This document shows positions 10,329 to 20,480 of a stretch of DNA of 64,000 bases, piece by piece. This DNA comes from Vogesella aquatica (GTDB lineage: Bacteria > Pseudomonadota > Gammaproteobacteria > Burkholderiales > Chromobacteriaceae), in the NCBI RefSeq assembly GCF_028548455.1, contig NZ_JAQQLF010000016.1:44359-108358 (forward strand), written 5' to 3'. Position numbers and translations under genes: made by a program. The notes under the pieces are model-generated. The model worked only from the letters and a program-made list of their open reading frames with translations. It was not told the DNA's origin and did no database searches. The number at the start of each line of letters is the position of its first letter. Within the stretch, counting starts at the first letter, position 1.

Positions 10329-11153
10329 ATGGCCAAAAAATTCCTGCTGTTTTGCCTGACTGCCTGCTGCCTGACACCGCTGGCACAGGCAGCAGATACG
10401 CTGGTGCTGGGGGTGGTGCCGTATTTGTCGGCACGCAAGCTGGCCGAGCTGTACGAGCCCATGCGCGCCCAATTGCAAGGTGCCATGGGGGTGCCGGTGG
10501 TCATCGAGTCTGCTCCGGACTACCAAAGCTATCTGGAACGCACCAGGCAAGGCCGCTACGACGTGATTGCCACGTCGCCGTACTTTGGCCGCCTGGCGCA
10601 GCTAGAGCAGGGTTATGAGCCGCTGGCCCGGCCGCAAACCAATCTGGAACCTTTGCTAGTGACCCGTAAAGACGGGGTGAATACGCTGGAAGCGTTACGT
10701 GGCAAGGTAGTGTCTACCAGCGACAAACTGGCCAATCTCACCTTGGCCGCACAGCGCTACCTTATCCAGAATGGCCTGACGCCCGGCAAGGACGTCATCA
10801 TCCGTCCTGCAGGCAGCCATGCCAACTCGGTGCAGGCGCTGCTCAATGGCGAGTCCGCTGCCGCCATTATCTCCGTGACCGCTTTGCGTCAGCTGCACCC
10901 GGGCACCACGGTGCGGGTACGCATCATGAAGCGCCTGCCACAGACAACGCCTTTGCTGTATCTGGCACATAAGCGCCTGGGCAGCAGCCGCATCGACAGC
11001 CTGCGTAGCCAGTTATTCCAGTTTGCCAATCACACCGATGAAGGCAGGGCGTTCAGCAAAGAATTGGGGCATGACGGCCTGAAAGAGATTTCAGCGGCAG
11101 ACATGAAGGCGCTGGACCCGTATGTCCAGGATCTGAAGGTGATGCTGAAATAA
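10329..11153 (+). CDS. PhnD-like periplasmic substrate-binding protein
   Basis: Phosphate/phosphite/phosphonate-type binding protein (PhnD family), 274 aa, with a cleavable signal peptide (about 1-21, ending AQA). The family's LVLGVVPYLSARKLAELYEPM opening, the ATSPYFGRLAQLEQGY motif and LRGKVVSTS are present. No ABC transporter genes follow. Its stop codon overlaps the start of a GGDEF-EAL protein by one base (TAATG), so it more likely acts as a ligand sensor feeding a signalling protein than as a transport component. Ligand unknown. An AAAGGA ribosome site precedes the ATG. Confidence 0.82.
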   Translation: MAKKFLLFCLTACCLTPLAQAADTLVLGVVPYLSARKLAELYEPMRAQLQGAMGVPVVIESAPDYQSYLERTRQGRYDVIATSPYFGRLAQLEQGYEPLARPQTNLEPLLVTRKDGVNTLEALRGKVVSTSDKLANLTLAAQRYLIQNGLTPGKDVIIRPAGSHANSVQALLNGESAAAIISVTALRQLHPGTTVRVRIMKRLPQTTPLLYLAHKRLGSSRIDSLRSQLFQFANHTDEGRAFSKELGHDGLKEISAADMKALDPYVQDLKVMLK

Positions 11154-14100
11154 TGGCCATTGACCTGCGGCCGCGTTCGCTGACCTGGATCATCATTCCC
11201 GCCTTGTTCGTGGTGCAGCTGCTGTTGTTCGGCATTATTGCCTGGCAAAGCGTGCATATGATGCGCGAGATGGCGGTAGAACAGACCCGTGTGCGTCTTG
11301 GAAGCCTGCAGGTCGAGCTGCGTGCCGCTTTGGTGGCCCCCATGCTGGAGCGGGATTACAGCACACTACAGGAAATCACCGACGAGCTGACCCGTTCCGG
11401 TGACCTGGCTTATCTGGTGGTGCGCGACAGCACCGGCAAGGTGATGGCGCGCAGTGGTATCCAGATTCAGCGCTTTACGCCGGATAGCGATATTGCCGGT
11501 AGCAGCGATCCACTGTTTGATACCCGTTTCCCCCTGACGCAGGGCGAGGTACAGCTAGGTTTGCGCGTTGCGGAGGCGCGGCAGATCTTCCTGAACTTCA
11601 TCCAGCGTACTGCGCCGATGGTCGTGGTGGCGGGCTTGCTGGCTACCGCCTGGATGGTGCTGGTTACCGTATGGATTGTGCGGCGGCTGAAGCGTTTGAC
11701 CCAGGCTGCAGAAGCCCTGGGCCATGGCACCCTGTCGATACGTGCGCCGGAAGACGGGGTGGACGAGGTTGGCCGCCTGGGTCTGGCGTTCAACCGTATG
11801 GCGGCGGCGGTACAGTCGGCAGACGAAAAATGGGCCAAGAGCCAGCGCTTCACCGATATGCTGTTGCTGGCCATGCCCATGCCGGTGTTTTACAAGGATG
11901 CCTGCGGCCGCTACATGGGCTGTAATGACGCATTTGCCCGTGTTACCGGCCTGAGCCGGCGGGATATTCGCGGCAAGGTCGCCACCGAGTTATGGCCTGC
12001 CGAGCTGGCTGCATTGCATATGCGTCAGGATGAGGCGCTGAATGCCGGCCTGGGGCACCAGGAATACCCGGGCTTGCTTACCGACCAGCACGGCCAGCAG
12101 CGGCATGTGATTTTCTCCAAAGACGTGTTCTACGACGACCTGGGCGAGATTGCCGGCATTATCGGTGCCTGGAACGATATCTCGGATCTGCGGCGCGCCG
12201 AAGGCCGCTTGCAACTGTTGGCCGGCGTATTCAAGCACTCGCGCGAGGGTATTGTGATTGCCGATGCCAGTGGGCGGGTGGTGGATGTGAACCGTGCGCT
12301 GTGCGAGATCAGTGGTTTCGAGCGTGACGAGGTAGTCGGGCAGATGCCCAGCCATTTTTATTCAGGCCGGCACGACGAGGATTTTTACCAGACCATCCGT
12401 ACCACCCTCGGTCAGAAAGGCCATTGGCAGGGCGAGGTCTGGAACCGCCGCAAGGATGGCAGCCTCTACCCGGTACTGCTATCGATATCCGTCATTTACG
12501 ACCAGCAGGGCCAGGTACGCCACTATATCGCCGTGTTTGCCGATATCACGGTGATGAAAGAGCAGGAAGCCCGGCTGGATCGTATGGCGCACCACGACCC
12601 GCTGACCCAGCTACCCAACCGCGTGTTACTGGGTGACCGCATGCGGGTTGCCATTGCCCAGGCCAGCCGCAGTGGCCAGTGGCTGGCGATCTGCTTCATG
12701 GACCTGGATGGTTTCAAGCGCGTCAACGACCGCTACGGCCACGATGTGGGTGACCAGTTGCTGATCAAGATTGCCGACCGGCTTCAGCTAACCCTGCACG
12801 GTGGCGATACCGTGGCACGGCTGGGTGGTGATGAATTTGCCCTGCTGTTGTCCGGCCTGCCTGATATAGAAGCCTGCCACCAGACCCTGCACCAGATTCT
12901 GGACACCGTTGCGCAGCCCTGCGATATCGGTGATATCCAGATACAAGTCTCGGCCAGTATCGGCGTCACGTTGTACCCGCAGGACGAGCAGGATGCCGAT
13001 ACGCTGCTGCGACACGCCGACCAGGCCATGTACAAAGCCAAGGATCTGGGGCGCAATGGCTACCAGATTTTTGACGCCGAGCACGACCGCCAGAGCCGTA
13101 GCCGCCTGCAAAGCCTGCAAAGGCTAGAGCAAGCGCTGGTGCAGGGTGAATTGCAGCTGTACTACCAGCCCAAGGTCAATATGCGTGATGGCCAGATTGT
13201 CGGCATGGAAGCCTTGATGCGCTGGCACCACCCACTGCGTGGTGTTTTGCCGCCGGGGGCCTTTTTGCCCGAAGTGGAAGACAGCCAGCTGGATATCCGC
13301 CTGGGCGAGTGGGTGATCGAGACGGCGCTGCAGCAGATGGCGCTGTGGCGTGGTGAAGGGCGCGTTCTGTCTGTCAGCGTGAATATTTCTGCCCACCATC
13401 TGCAGCAGTCGGACTTTGCCGCCCGGCTGGCCAGCCTGCTGGATGCCCACGCGGACGTACCGCGCGGCATGCTGGAAATAGAGGTACTGGAAAGCACGGC
13501 GCTATCGGACGTGGAGCACGTTGGCCGCCTGATGCAAACCTGCCAGGCGCTGGGGGTGCGCTTCTCGCTGGATGATTTCGGTACTGGCTATTCATCCTTG
13601 CTGTACCTGAAGCGCCTGCCGGCGGACAAACTGAAAATTGACCAGTCTTTCATCCGCGGCATGCACGAAAGCAGCGACGATCTGGCCATTGTGCAAGGCA
13701 TTATAGGCCTGTCCGAAGCCTTCAGCCGCGAGCTGGTAGCCGAAGGGGTGGAAACCGTAGAACATGGCAGCTTGCTGTTGCACCTGGGCTGCGATGTCGC
13801 GCAGGGTTATGGCATAGCCAAACCGATGCCGGCCGGGGAGGTGGTGGCCTGGTGTCGCCACTGGCACAGCCCGCCGCAGTGGCAGGGGGCGCGCAAGCGC
13901 TGGTCGCAGGAAGACATCTTCCTGTTTGGCCTGGAGCTGAACCTGCGCAGCTCGCTGAGCCGTTTGCTGGCGCTGGCACAAGATGACAGCATGGAGGGGG
14001 CCTGGGACGCTGATGTCAGCGAGCGTTTCCTGCGCTGGTATGGCACCGATGGCCTGATGCGCTACGGTGGCCATGCCAGCTTTGCCCAGCTGGGCCAGCT

Positions 14101-14284
14101 GCAGTCGTCGCTGGCCCTGCATTGCCAGCAGCTGTGGCAAGCGCGCCAGCTGGGCGACGACGAGGCAATCCAGCTGCATGTTCCCGCTCTTCTTGCCCTG
14201 CGGCAGCGGCACGAGCAGGCTGTGCGTAGCCTGCTGTCCGGTATGCCGCAGCTGCACGAAAGCAGCTTGAGTCTGTCCCTATAG
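11153..14284 (+). CDS. HAMP-PAS-PAS-GGDEF-EAL cyclic-di-GMP protein
   Basis: Large membrane protein (1043 aa) with both cyclic-di-GMP synthesis and breakdown domains. In order: a membrane helix (about 10-32), a periplasmic sensor segment (about 33-145), a second helix (about 148-172), HAMP (about 172-225), two PAS domains (about 235-345 and 350-470), GGDEF at 558-562 and EAL at 686-688, with DDFGTGYSS near 807. Both active motifs are intact. The RxxD inhibitory site is not intact (HGGD instead). About 150 C-terminal residues beyond EAL are helical and unassigned, faintly like zinc-binding CZB domains. It is translationally coupled to the PhnD-like protein, its likely periplasmic partner. Confidence 0.92.
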   Translation: MAIDLRPRSLTWIIIPALFVVQLLLFGIIAWQSVHMMREMAVEQTRVRLGSLQVELRAALVAPMLERDYSTLQEITDELTRSGDLAYLVVRDSTGKVMARSGIQIQRFTPDSDIAGSSDPLFDTRFPLTQGEVQLGLRVAEARQIFLNFIQRTAPMVVVAGLLATAWMVLVTVWIVRRLKRLTQAAEALGHGTLSIRAPEDGVDEVGRLGLAFNRMAAAVQSADEKWAKSQRFTDMLLLAMPMPVFYKDACGRYMGCNDAFARVTGLSRRDIRGKVATELWPAELAALHMRQDEALNAGLGHQEYPGLLTDQHGQQRHVIFSKDVFYDDLGEIAGIIGAWNDISDLRRAEGRLQLLAGVFKHSREGIVIADASGRVVDVNRALCEISGFERDEVVGQMPSHFYSGRHDEDFYQTIRTTLGQKGHWQGEVWNRRKDGSLYPVLLSISVIYDQQGQVRHYIAVFADITVMKEQEARLDRMAHHDPLTQLPNRVLLGDRMRVAIAQASRSGQWLAICFMDLDGFKRVNDRYGHDVGDQLLIKIADRLQLTLHGGDTVARLGGDEFALLLSGLPDIEACHQTLHQILDTVAQPCDIGDIQIQVSASIGVTLYPQDEQDADTLLRHADQAMYKAKDLGRNGYQIFDAEHDRQSRSRLQSLQRLEQALVQGELQLYYQPKVNMRDGQIVGMEALMRWHHPLRGVLPPGAFLPEVEDSQLDIRLGEWVIETALQQMALWRGEGRVLSVSVNISAHHLQQSDFAARLASLLDAHADVPRGMLEIEVLESTALSDVEHVGRLMQTCQALGVRFSLDDFGTGYSSLLYLKRLPADKLKIDQSFIRGMHESSDDLAIVQGIIGLSEAFSRELVAEGVETVEHGSLLLHLGCDVAQGYGIAKPMPAGEVVAWCRHWHSPPQWQGARKRWSQEDIFLFGLELNLRSSLSRLLALAQDDSMEGAWDADVSERFLRWYGTDGLMRYGGHASFAQLGQLQSSLALHCQQLWQARQLGDDEAIQLHVPALLALRQRHEQAVRSLLSGMPQLHESSLSLSL

Positions 14285-14767
14285 CCCGGCCAGCGCTTTA
14301 TCGAGTGTTTTTTCGTCCAGAATGCCCAGGATCTGCCTAAGCGGTTTGCCCTGGGCATTCAGGATGACGGTATAGGGCAGGCCACCACTCTTGTTACCCA
14401 GCTCGCGCATGACGGCAACACCGTCGCCATCGCTCATCAGGATAGGGTAAGTCACCGCCGTCTGTTTCAGGAACGCCTGTACCTGGTCGGGCTGGTCCAG
14501 CGCAATGCCTACCGTCTTGATGCCTTTGGCCGCCAGCTTGGTCGATAGTGCCGACAGCATGGGCATTTCCTGGCGGCAGGGTGCACACCAGGTGGCCCAG
14601 AAGTTCACCACGGTCAGCCGCCCCTGAAACGGTGCAAACGCGGCGGCCTGGCCGCTCACCAGTGTCAGCCTGGCTTTGTCCAGCGGCCCGGCAGCCTGTA
14701 CGGGCAAGCTGGCGCCGAGTGCGAGCAGCAGCAAGCCGTGGCGTAACAACGTGGTGAATTTGTGCAT
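14279..14767 (-). CDS. TlpA-family thiol-disulfide oxidoreductase
   Basis: Periplasmic thioredoxin-fold protein (162 aa). ATG 14767 is chosen so that the signal peptide (MHKFTTLLRHGLLLLALG, cleavage after VQA) lies at the N terminus. The thioredoxin motif WATWCAPC carries the redox CxxC; LDQPDQVQAFL and GGLPYTVIL (cis-Pro) follow as in TlpA/ResA proteins. The substrate may be cytochrome c apoproteins or other exported thiols. Its stop overlaps the convergent GGDEF-EAL gene by 6 bases, so no terminator separates them. Confidence 0.88.
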   Translation of the reverse strand: MHKFTTLLRHGLLLLALGASLPVQAAGPLDKARLTLVSGQAAAFAPFQGRLTVVNFWATWCAPCRQEMPMLSALSTKLAAKGIKTVGIALDQPDQVQAFLKQTAVTYPILMSDGDGVAVMRELGNKSGGLPYTVILNAQGKPLRQILGILDEKTLDKALAGL

Positions 14768-14889
14768 TTTTATTCCATTTTGATAGTAAAAAGTTGTTAG
14801 ATATCTGCAAGTTGGCCGCAGTTCGCCGCTGCCTTTAAACAAACGTTCATGATAAACTCGCCGATTACTTTTTTGTTTGCGCGCGAGTC

Positions 14890-15834
14890 ATGTCTATTCT
14901 CGTTTGCGGGGCGCTGGCCTACGACACCCTGTTCAATTTCGAAGATCGCTTCGATAACCATATCCTGCCCGATCAGCTGCACAAGATCTCTACCACCTTC
15001 AAGGTGCCTACCATGCGCCGCGAGTTTGGCGGCCCGGCAGGCAATATCGCCTACAGCCTGTGCCTGCTGGGTGAGAAGCCGCTGGTGATGGGCGCGGTGG
15101 GCGAGGACTTCGAGCCTTACCGCCAGCACCTGAAACGCGCGGGGGTGGATGACCGCTTTATCCGTACCATTCGCGGGCAGTATACGTCGCAATGCTTCGG
15201 CATTGCCGACAAGGACGGCAACCAGCTCATGGCCTTCCACCCCGGCTCCATGGACCACGCTACGGTAAACCACATTGCCGATGTGCCAGAGCCGGTGCAG
15301 GTGGCTATTGTGTCGCCTGGCGGCCACGCCGCTTTCCTGCAGCATACGCGCGAGCTGCACGAAGCCGGTATCCCGTTCATCTTCGACCCGGGCCAGGAGC
15401 TGCCGCTGCTGTCGCGCGACGAGCTGAACGAGATCGTGGAGCTGGCGACCTACGTTGCCATCAATGATTACGAAAGCGAGCTGATGCGCGAGCGCGCCGG
15501 CCTGCCGGTAGAAGTGCTGAAAGACAAGGTGAAGGCGCTGATCGTCACCCGCGGCTCCAAAGGCGCCGAGATTTATGTGGATGACACCATCCACCTGATT
15601 CCGCGCGTGCAGATGCCGATCAAGCCGGTCGACCCGATGGGCTGTGGCGACGCCTTCCGCGCCGGCCTGCTGTACGGCATCAAGCACGGCTACGACTGGA
15701 AAATTACCGGCCGCCTGGCCAATGTGCTGGGCGCCATCAAGGTGACGAGCCACGGCCCGCAAAACCATTTCTTTGACTGGGACAAACTCAAGTCACTGTA
15801 TATGCAGGCCTACGGCGACCCGTGGCCGCTGTAA
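14890..15834 (+). CDS. PfkB-family carbohydrate/adenosine kinase
   Basis: Ribokinase-type sugar or nucleoside kinase (314 aa). The N-terminal VCGALAYDTL strand, GGPAGNIAYSLCLLG motif, and C-terminal anion-hole motif DPMGCGDAFRAGLL with catalytic Asp are clear. The family usually has DTxGAGD; Pro, Met and Cys replace three variable positions. It resembles bacterial proteins annotated as adenosine kinase, but the substrate cannot be fixed from sequence. No strong ribosome site is visible. The repeated word lies at 14812 in the divergent promoter region. Confidence 0.85.
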   Translation: MSILVCGALAYDTLFNFEDRFDNHILPDQLHKISTTFKVPTMRREFGGPAGNIAYSLCLLGEKPLVMGAVGEDFEPYRQHLKRAGVDDRFIRTIRGQYTSQCFGIADKDGNQLMAFHPGSMDHATVNHIADVPEPVQVAIVSPGGHAAFLQHTRELHEAGIPFIFDPGQELPLLSRDELNEIVELATYVAINDYESELMRERAGLPVEVLKDKVKALIVTRGSKGAEIYVDDTIHLIPRVQMPIKPVDPMGCGDAFRAGLLYGIKHGYDWKITGRLANVLGAIKVTSHGPQNHFFDWDKLKSLYMQAYGDPWPL

Positions 15835-15866
15835 GCAGAATACTGGGTGTTTTCCACACTGTTCAA

Positions 15867-15890
15867 TAAGGCACGCTACGGCGTGCTTTA
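15867..15890 (+). terminator. Probable terminator of the PfkB kinase gene
   Basis: A stem of about 10 bp (15867-15876 with 15881-15890, one G-T pair) with a TACG loop lies 33 bases after the stop. The T-tract is short. The remaining 215 bases to gshA contain no supported gene. Confidence 0.5.
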
Positions 15891-16105
15891 TGCTTTCATG
15901 CTGTCATCTGCTGTGGCCAGCTGGTATGGCCTGCTTTAAAATCAAAGGCTTGTACGTAGGTAGGCGATGCCTGGCCTGCGCGTACGGCTCAGCACGGCAA
16001 GATTTCATTTTGTAGCAAAGCGTCACAAAGTGATAACGGGGTTGAATAAGCAGCACGGCGGCCCCACCATGCACCCATTACCGCTTTCCCCGCAGAAAGG
16101 GCACC

Positions 16106-17389
16106 ATGACCGTACCGCATTTGACCACCGCTTTGACCGGCCCCTTGTTAGAGCTGGAAAGCCGCATCCTGATTGCCCAGCCGCATATCGAGCACTGGTT
16201 CCGTAGCCAGTGGCACAACCACGCTGCGCCGTTCTATGGCTCGGTAGACCTGCGTAATAGCGGTTTCAAACTGGCACCGGTCGACATGAACCTGTACCCG
16301 GGTGGCCATAACAACCTGAACCCCGATTTTCTGCCCTTGGCCGTGCAGGCGGCACAAAGCGCGGTAGACCGCGTATGCCCCAAAGCCAAAAGCATTTTGC
16401 TGATCCCGGAAAACCATACCCGCAATACTTTCTACCTGCAGAACGTGGCCGCGCTGGTACATATTTTCGAGCAAGCCGGCCTGAAGGTTCGCCTGGGTAC
16501 GCTGAACCCGGAAATCACCGAGCCTACCGCGCTGACTGCGGCCAACGGTGCCGTGGTGACGGTGGAGCCGCTGCTGCGCCGTGGTAACCGCGTGGTGCTG
16601 GCCGACGGTTTCAGCCCGTGTATCGTACTGCTGAACAACGATTTGTCTGCCGGCCTGCCCGACGTACTGGCGGGCATCGAACAGAACCTGATGCCGCCCT
16701 TGCACGCTGGCTGGGCCGTGCGCCGCAAGACCAACCACTTTGCCGCCTACGACCAGGTTGCCAATGATTTCGCGCAGCTGATCTCCATCGACCCCTGGTT
16801 GATCAACCCCTATTTCAGCGCCGCTGGCGGCCTGGACTTCCACACCCGTCAGGGTGAGGACGCGCTGGCCGAGCACGTGGCGAAAATGCTGGACAAGATC
16901 CGCATCAAGTACCGCGAATACGGCATTACCCACGACCCTTATGTCATCGTAAAAGCCGACGCCGGTACCTACGGCATGGGCGTGATGAGCGTGAAATCGC
17001 CGGAAGAGGTGGTTGGCCTGAACCGCAAGGCGCGCAACAAGATGTCGGTGGTAAAAGAAGGCCTGGAAGTGAGCGAGGTGATCGTGCAGGAAGGTGTGCA
17101 CACCTTTGAATCCATCAACGATGCCGTGGCCGAGCCGGTGGTGTACATGATGGATCGCTACGTGGTGGGCGGCTTCTACCGCGTGCACACCGGGCGCGGC
17201 GTGGACGAAAACCTGAACGCACCCGGCATGCACTTTGTGCCGCTGTCGTTCGAAACCGCCTGCCTGCCAGACCATAAAGTTGGCCCCGATGCCCCGCCAA
17301 ACCGCTTCTACGCCTACGGCGTGGTAGCCCGCCTGGCGCTGCTGGCGGCCTCGCGCGAGCTGGAAGCCACCGACCCCGACGCCGAGTAA
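16106..17389 (+). CDS. gshA: Glutamate-cysteine ligase, proteobacterial type
   Basis: First enzyme of glutathione synthesis, joining glutamate and cysteine with ATP. The 427-aa sequence belongs to the GshA type first noted in Acidithiobacillus, distinct from the E. coli type: it shows [30 protein letters not shown] and [21 protein letters not shown] lies 5-11 bases before the ATG. gshB follows after 32 bases, giving a complete glutathione operon. The gap between them holds a copy of the repeated word (17398). Confidence 0.94.
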   Translation: MTVPHLTTALTGPLLELESRILIAQPHIEHWFRSQWHNHAAPFYGSVDLRNSGFKLAPVDMNLYPGGHNNLNPDFLPLAVQAAQSAVDRVCPKAKSILLIPENHTRNTFYLQNVAALVHIFEQAGLKVRLGTLNPEITEPTALTAANGAVVTVEPLLRRGNRVVLADGFSPCIVLLNNDLSAGLPDVLAGIEQNLMPPLHAGWAVRRKTNHFAAYDQVANDFAQLISIDPWLINPYFSAAGGLDFHTRQGEDALAEHVAKMLDKIRIKYREYGITHDPYVIVKADAGTYGMGVMSVKSPEEVVGLNRKARNKMSVVKEGLEVSEVIVQEGVHTFESINDAVAEPVVYMMDRYVVGGFYRVHTGRGVDENLNAPGMHFVPLSFETACLPDHKVGPDAPPNRFYAYGVVARLALLAASRELEATDPDAE

Positions 17390-17421
17390 GCACCCGCTGC
17401 GGCCAACCTGGATGCCAATAC

Positions 17422-18375
17422 ATGCAAATACTGTTTATTGCCGACCCGCTGGAAAGCTTCAAGATCCACAAGGACACCACCTACGCCATGATGGAAGAAG
17501 CGCATGCGCGCAACCACGCCATCTGGTTTTGCGAGGCGGGTGAGCTGTATGTCGAGGGTGGCCGTATCCTGACCGAAGCCCGCCCGGTAACCTTTACCGG
17601 CCTGGGTGGCAAAGAGTGGTTCAAGAAGGGCAATAGCCAGCGTTTGCCACTGCAAGGCTTTAGCGCGGTGGTGATGCGGAAAGACCCGCCGTTTGACCTG
17701 GAGTACTTGTACGCCACGCAGCTGCTGACCCTGGCCGAGGCAGAAGGCGCGCGCGTCTTTAACAAAGGCCAGGCGCTGCGCGACTTCAACGAGAAGCTGG
17801 CGATCCTGAACTTCCCCGAGCAGACGGCGCCGACCATGGTGACCTCGCGTCCGGACCGGCTCAAGCGCTTTGTGCGCCAGCACCAGGACGCCATTCTCAA
17901 GCCGCTGGACGGCATGGGCGGTAGCGGTATTTTCCGCGTGACGCCGGACGACCCTAACCTGAACGTGATTATTGAAACCGTCAGCTGCCAAGGCACGCAA
18001 ACCGTGATGGCGCAGCGCTATATTCCCGAGATCCGCGATGGTGACAAGCGCGTGCTGGTGATTGACGGTGTGCCGGTGGACTATTGCCTGGCGCGTATCC
18101 CGCAGGGTGGCGAGACGCGTGGCAACCTGGCCGCCGGTGGCCGTGGCGAAGCCCGCCCGCTGACCGAGCGCGACCGCGAGATTGCGGCGGCGCTGGCCCC
18201 CGAACTCAAGCGCCGCGGTATCTTGCTGGCGGGCCTGGACGTAATTGGCAACTATCTCACCGAGGTCAATGTCACCAGCCCGACATGTTTCCGCGAGATC
18301 ATGGACCAAGCCGGCATTAATGTGGCGGCACTGTTCATCGATGCGCTGGAGCGTGCCTCCGGCCACACGGCCTGA
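17422..18375 (+). CDS. gshB: Glutathione synthetase GshB
   Basis: ATP-grasp ligase adding glycine to gamma-glutamylcysteine. The 317-aa protein starts [20 protein letters not shown], then shows [29 protein letters not shown] (ATP-grasp loop) and [13 protein letters not shown], all typical of GshB. The stop overlaps the start of apbE by one base (TGATG). Cotranscription with gshA is likely. Confidence 0.96.
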   Translation: MQILFIADPLESFKIHKDTTYAMMEEAHARNHAIWFCEAGELYVEGGRILTEARPVTFTGLGGKEWFKKGNSQRLPLQGFSAVVMRKDPPFDLEYLYATQLLTLAEAEGARVFNKGQALRDFNEKLAILNFPEQTAPTMVTSRPDRLKRFVRQHQDAILKPLDGMGGSGIFRVTPDDPNLNVIIETVSCQGTQTVMAQRYIPEIRDGDKRVLVIDGVPVDYCLARIPQGGETRGNLAAGGRGEARPLTERDREIAAALAPELKRRGILLAGLDVIGNYLTEVNVTSPTCFREIMDQAGINVAALFIDALERASGHTA

Positions 18376-19439
18376 TGCGCAGGCTGGGCTGGCGACGGGC
18401 GGCTGCGGCCGCCTTTGTCGTTTCTGCACTGGCCGCCTGCAGCGTGCAGCCGGCGCCGCTGCAGCAGGAAAGCTTCGTATTCGGCACCCGTGTCGCACTG
18501 ACCGTCTACGATGCCGATCGTGGCAAGGCGCAGGCAGCCATGGCGCAGGTGCTGGGGGATCTGGACCAGCTGCACCAGCGGCTGCACGCCTGGCAGCCGG
18601 CAGGGGAGGTTTATGCGGCCAACCAGGCCATTGCTGCCGGCGAGCCCTTTAACGCGTCGGCCGAGCTGGCCGAGCTGATTACGCTAGGCCAGCAGCTGGA
18701 GCAGCAAAGCGATGGTTTATTTTCGCCGGCGATTGGCGCCATGGTGGCGGCCTGGGGCTTTCATGCCGAGCAGTATGCCGCGCGTTTGCCTGCGGCGCAG
18801 GTATTATCGGACCTCGCCGCCGCGCAGCCACGCATGGCCGACTTGCTGCGCCAGCCGGATGGCCGCTGGCTTAGCCGTAATCCGGCTGTGCAGCTGGATT
18901 TTGGCGGTATGGCAAAAGGCTGGGCGCTAGACCGCAGCCGGGCGCGTTTGCTTAAGGCAGGCATCAGCTCGGCGTTGTTAAATATTGGCGGCAACATTAT
19001 TGCGCTGGGCAGCAAGCCCGGTGGCGAGCCCTGGCAGGTAGGCGTGCGTCACCCGCGCCAGGCCGACGCCATGGCGACGCTGGCGTTGGCTGATGGCGAG
19101 GCGGTAGGCACCTCGGGTGACTATCAGCGCTTTTTTGTGCTGAACGGCCGACGCTATTGCCATCTTATCGACCCGCGCGACGCGCAAAGCCGCTGTCACG
19201 TACAATCCGTGTCCGTATTCAGCCGCCCGGGGCCGCACGCCGGCTTGCTGTCCGACGTGGCGTCCAAGCCGCTGTACTTTGCCGGGCCGCAAGCGGCAGC
19301 GCGCTATGCTGGCCGCTTTGGCCTGGCCGGCTGGCTGTTGATCGATTCGCGCGGCGAGGCCTGGCTACCGCCAGCGCTGGACAAACGGCTGCAGTGGCCG
19401 CTGCGGCCAACCCGACTTCACCTCACAGGATCACCATGA
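18375..19439 (+). CDS. apbE: FAD:protein FMN transferase ApbE
   Basis: Lipoprotein that attaches FMN covalently to threonine residues of target proteins such as Nqr or Rnf subunits. The 354-aa protein has a lipobox LAAC (Cys22), then the ApbE fold with FDFGGM-type motif (LDFGGMAKGWALD), NIGGNI, GEAVGTSGDYQRFF and the HLIDPRDA metal/FAD motif. It sits between gshB and dgkA, overlapping both by 1 and 4 bases. No target enzyme genes are in the window. Confidence 0.93.
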   Translation: MRRLGWRRAAAAAFVVSALAACSVQPAPLQQESFVFGTRVALTVYDADRGKAQAAMAQVLGDLDQLHQRLHAWQPAGEVYAANQAIAAGEPFNASAELAELITLGQQLEQQSDGLFSPAIGAMVAAWGFHAEQYAARLPAAQVLSDLAAAQPRMADLLRQPDGRWLSRNPAVQLDFGGMAKGWALDRSRARLLKAGISSALLNIGGNIIALGSKPGGEPWQVGVRHPRQADAMATLALADGEAVGTSGDYQRFFVLNGRRYCHLIDPRDAQSRCHVQSVSVFSRPGPHAGLLSDVASKPLYFAGPQAAARYAGRFGLAGWLLIDSRGEAWLPPALDKRLQWPLRPTRLHLTGSP

Positions 19440-19819
19440 GTTCGCATCAGGAAAGCCCGTTCAAGGGTAAAACCGGCGTAAAACGCCTGATCAATGCCTT
19501 TGGCTACTCGCTGGACGGCTTGCGTGCTGCCTACCGGCACGAAGACGCCTTCCGGCAGCTCACCCTGCTGGCTATCGTACTGGTGCCGCTGGCGCTGTTT
19601 GTGGTGCCTGCCACGCCCTTGGCGCGGGCGTTGCTGGTGGCCAGCTCGCTGGCAACGCTCATCATCGAGCTGTTCAACTCGGCGATTGAGGCGGCGGTGG
19701 ATCACACCTCGCTGGAACGACACCCGCTGGCCAAGCGGGCCAAGGATATGGGTAGTGCGGCCCAGTTGCTGGGCCTGGTCAACCTGGGCCTGGTGTGGGG
19801 GCTGGTGTTGTTTGGCTGA
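19436..19819 (+). CDS. dgkA: Diacylglycerol kinase DgkA
   Basis: Small inner-membrane kinase recycling diacylglycerol to phosphatidic acid. ATG 19436 (in ATGA, overlapping the apbE stop) gives 127 aa, the usual length; the open frame further upstream lies inside apbE and is not used. The protein has three hydrophobic helices and the signature ELFNSAIEAAVDHTS near residue 80, with an amphipathic AYRHEDAFRQL segment. It is the last gene of the gshA-gshB-apbE-dgkA run. Confidence 0.93.
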   Translation: MSSHQESPFKGKTGVKRLINAFGYSLDGLRAAYRHEDAFRQLTLLAIVLVPLALFVVPATPLARALLVASSLATLIIELFNSAIEAAVDHTSLERHPLAKRAKDMGSAAQLLGLVNLGLVWGLVLFG

Positions 19820-19867
19820 TGTACGCTAGCGTGGCATGTGGCAGCGCCGCGCGGGATTGCGGCGGCC

Positions 19868-20242
19868 CTAGCCTGCAGGGCGTTGCCGGTACAGCAGCCC
19901 CGGGACGACCCGTATCATGCCGTTTTCGAACGGCACTTCTCCTTCATTGCCGACCAGCTCCCAGGTAGTGTCTTGCGCTTGCAGGATGCGGTAGACCGGG
20001 GTGCCGGCCTGGTACCACAGCAGTTGTTTACCCTGGAAATAATCCAGCGGTAGCAGCGGGCGCTCGTCTTGTACAAACATGGCCAGCGTGTCCGGTGCCT
20101 GTGCCGCGATCTGCTCGCGGTCAGCCAGCCAGATGCCGATCATCATCACCAGAAATGACAGTGCCAGCAGTGGCCAGGCCCCGCCCATGGCAAATACCAC
20201 GGTCAGCACGCTGCTGCCGCTCAGGAAGAATTGGCTGTTCAT
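19868..20242 (-). CDS. Small membrane protein of unknown function
   Basis: I do not recognise this gene. ATG 20242 gives 124 aa; the frame is open further upstream but those residues are unlike a real N terminus. One or two hydrophobic segments lie at about 8-34, followed by a soluble C-terminal part with Trp and Tyr-rich stretches (LDYFQGKQLLWYQAGTPVYRI). It could be a small inner-membrane protein with a cytoplasmic domain. No ribosome site is obvious. It converges on dgkA. Confidence 0.55.
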   Translation of the reverse strand: MNSQFFLSGSSVLTVVFAMGGAWPLLALSFLVMMIGIWLADREQIAAQAPDTLAMFVQDERPLLPLDYFQGKQLLWYQAGTPVYRILQAQDTTWELVGNEGEVPFENGMIRVVPGLLYRQRPAG

Positions 20243-20480
20243 GTCGAGAGTCCGCGGCGCACCCCGCCAGAGGTGCCGGTTTGCCATGTCATGCTGCGCA
20301 GGAGCGCGCGGCATGGCCCTATGGGGCTGTCCGTCTGGCAAACAAGAGGCAGTTTGCGTGGCCATGCTGGCCATAGGCGGGCGGCTGCGTTAGAAGCTTA
20401 GTGGCTTTCCGGCATGATTTCTGCGTGAAATTGCTTGCCAGGCCATGTGTTTGGCGTGAATTGTGATTGGCGTACGCATG

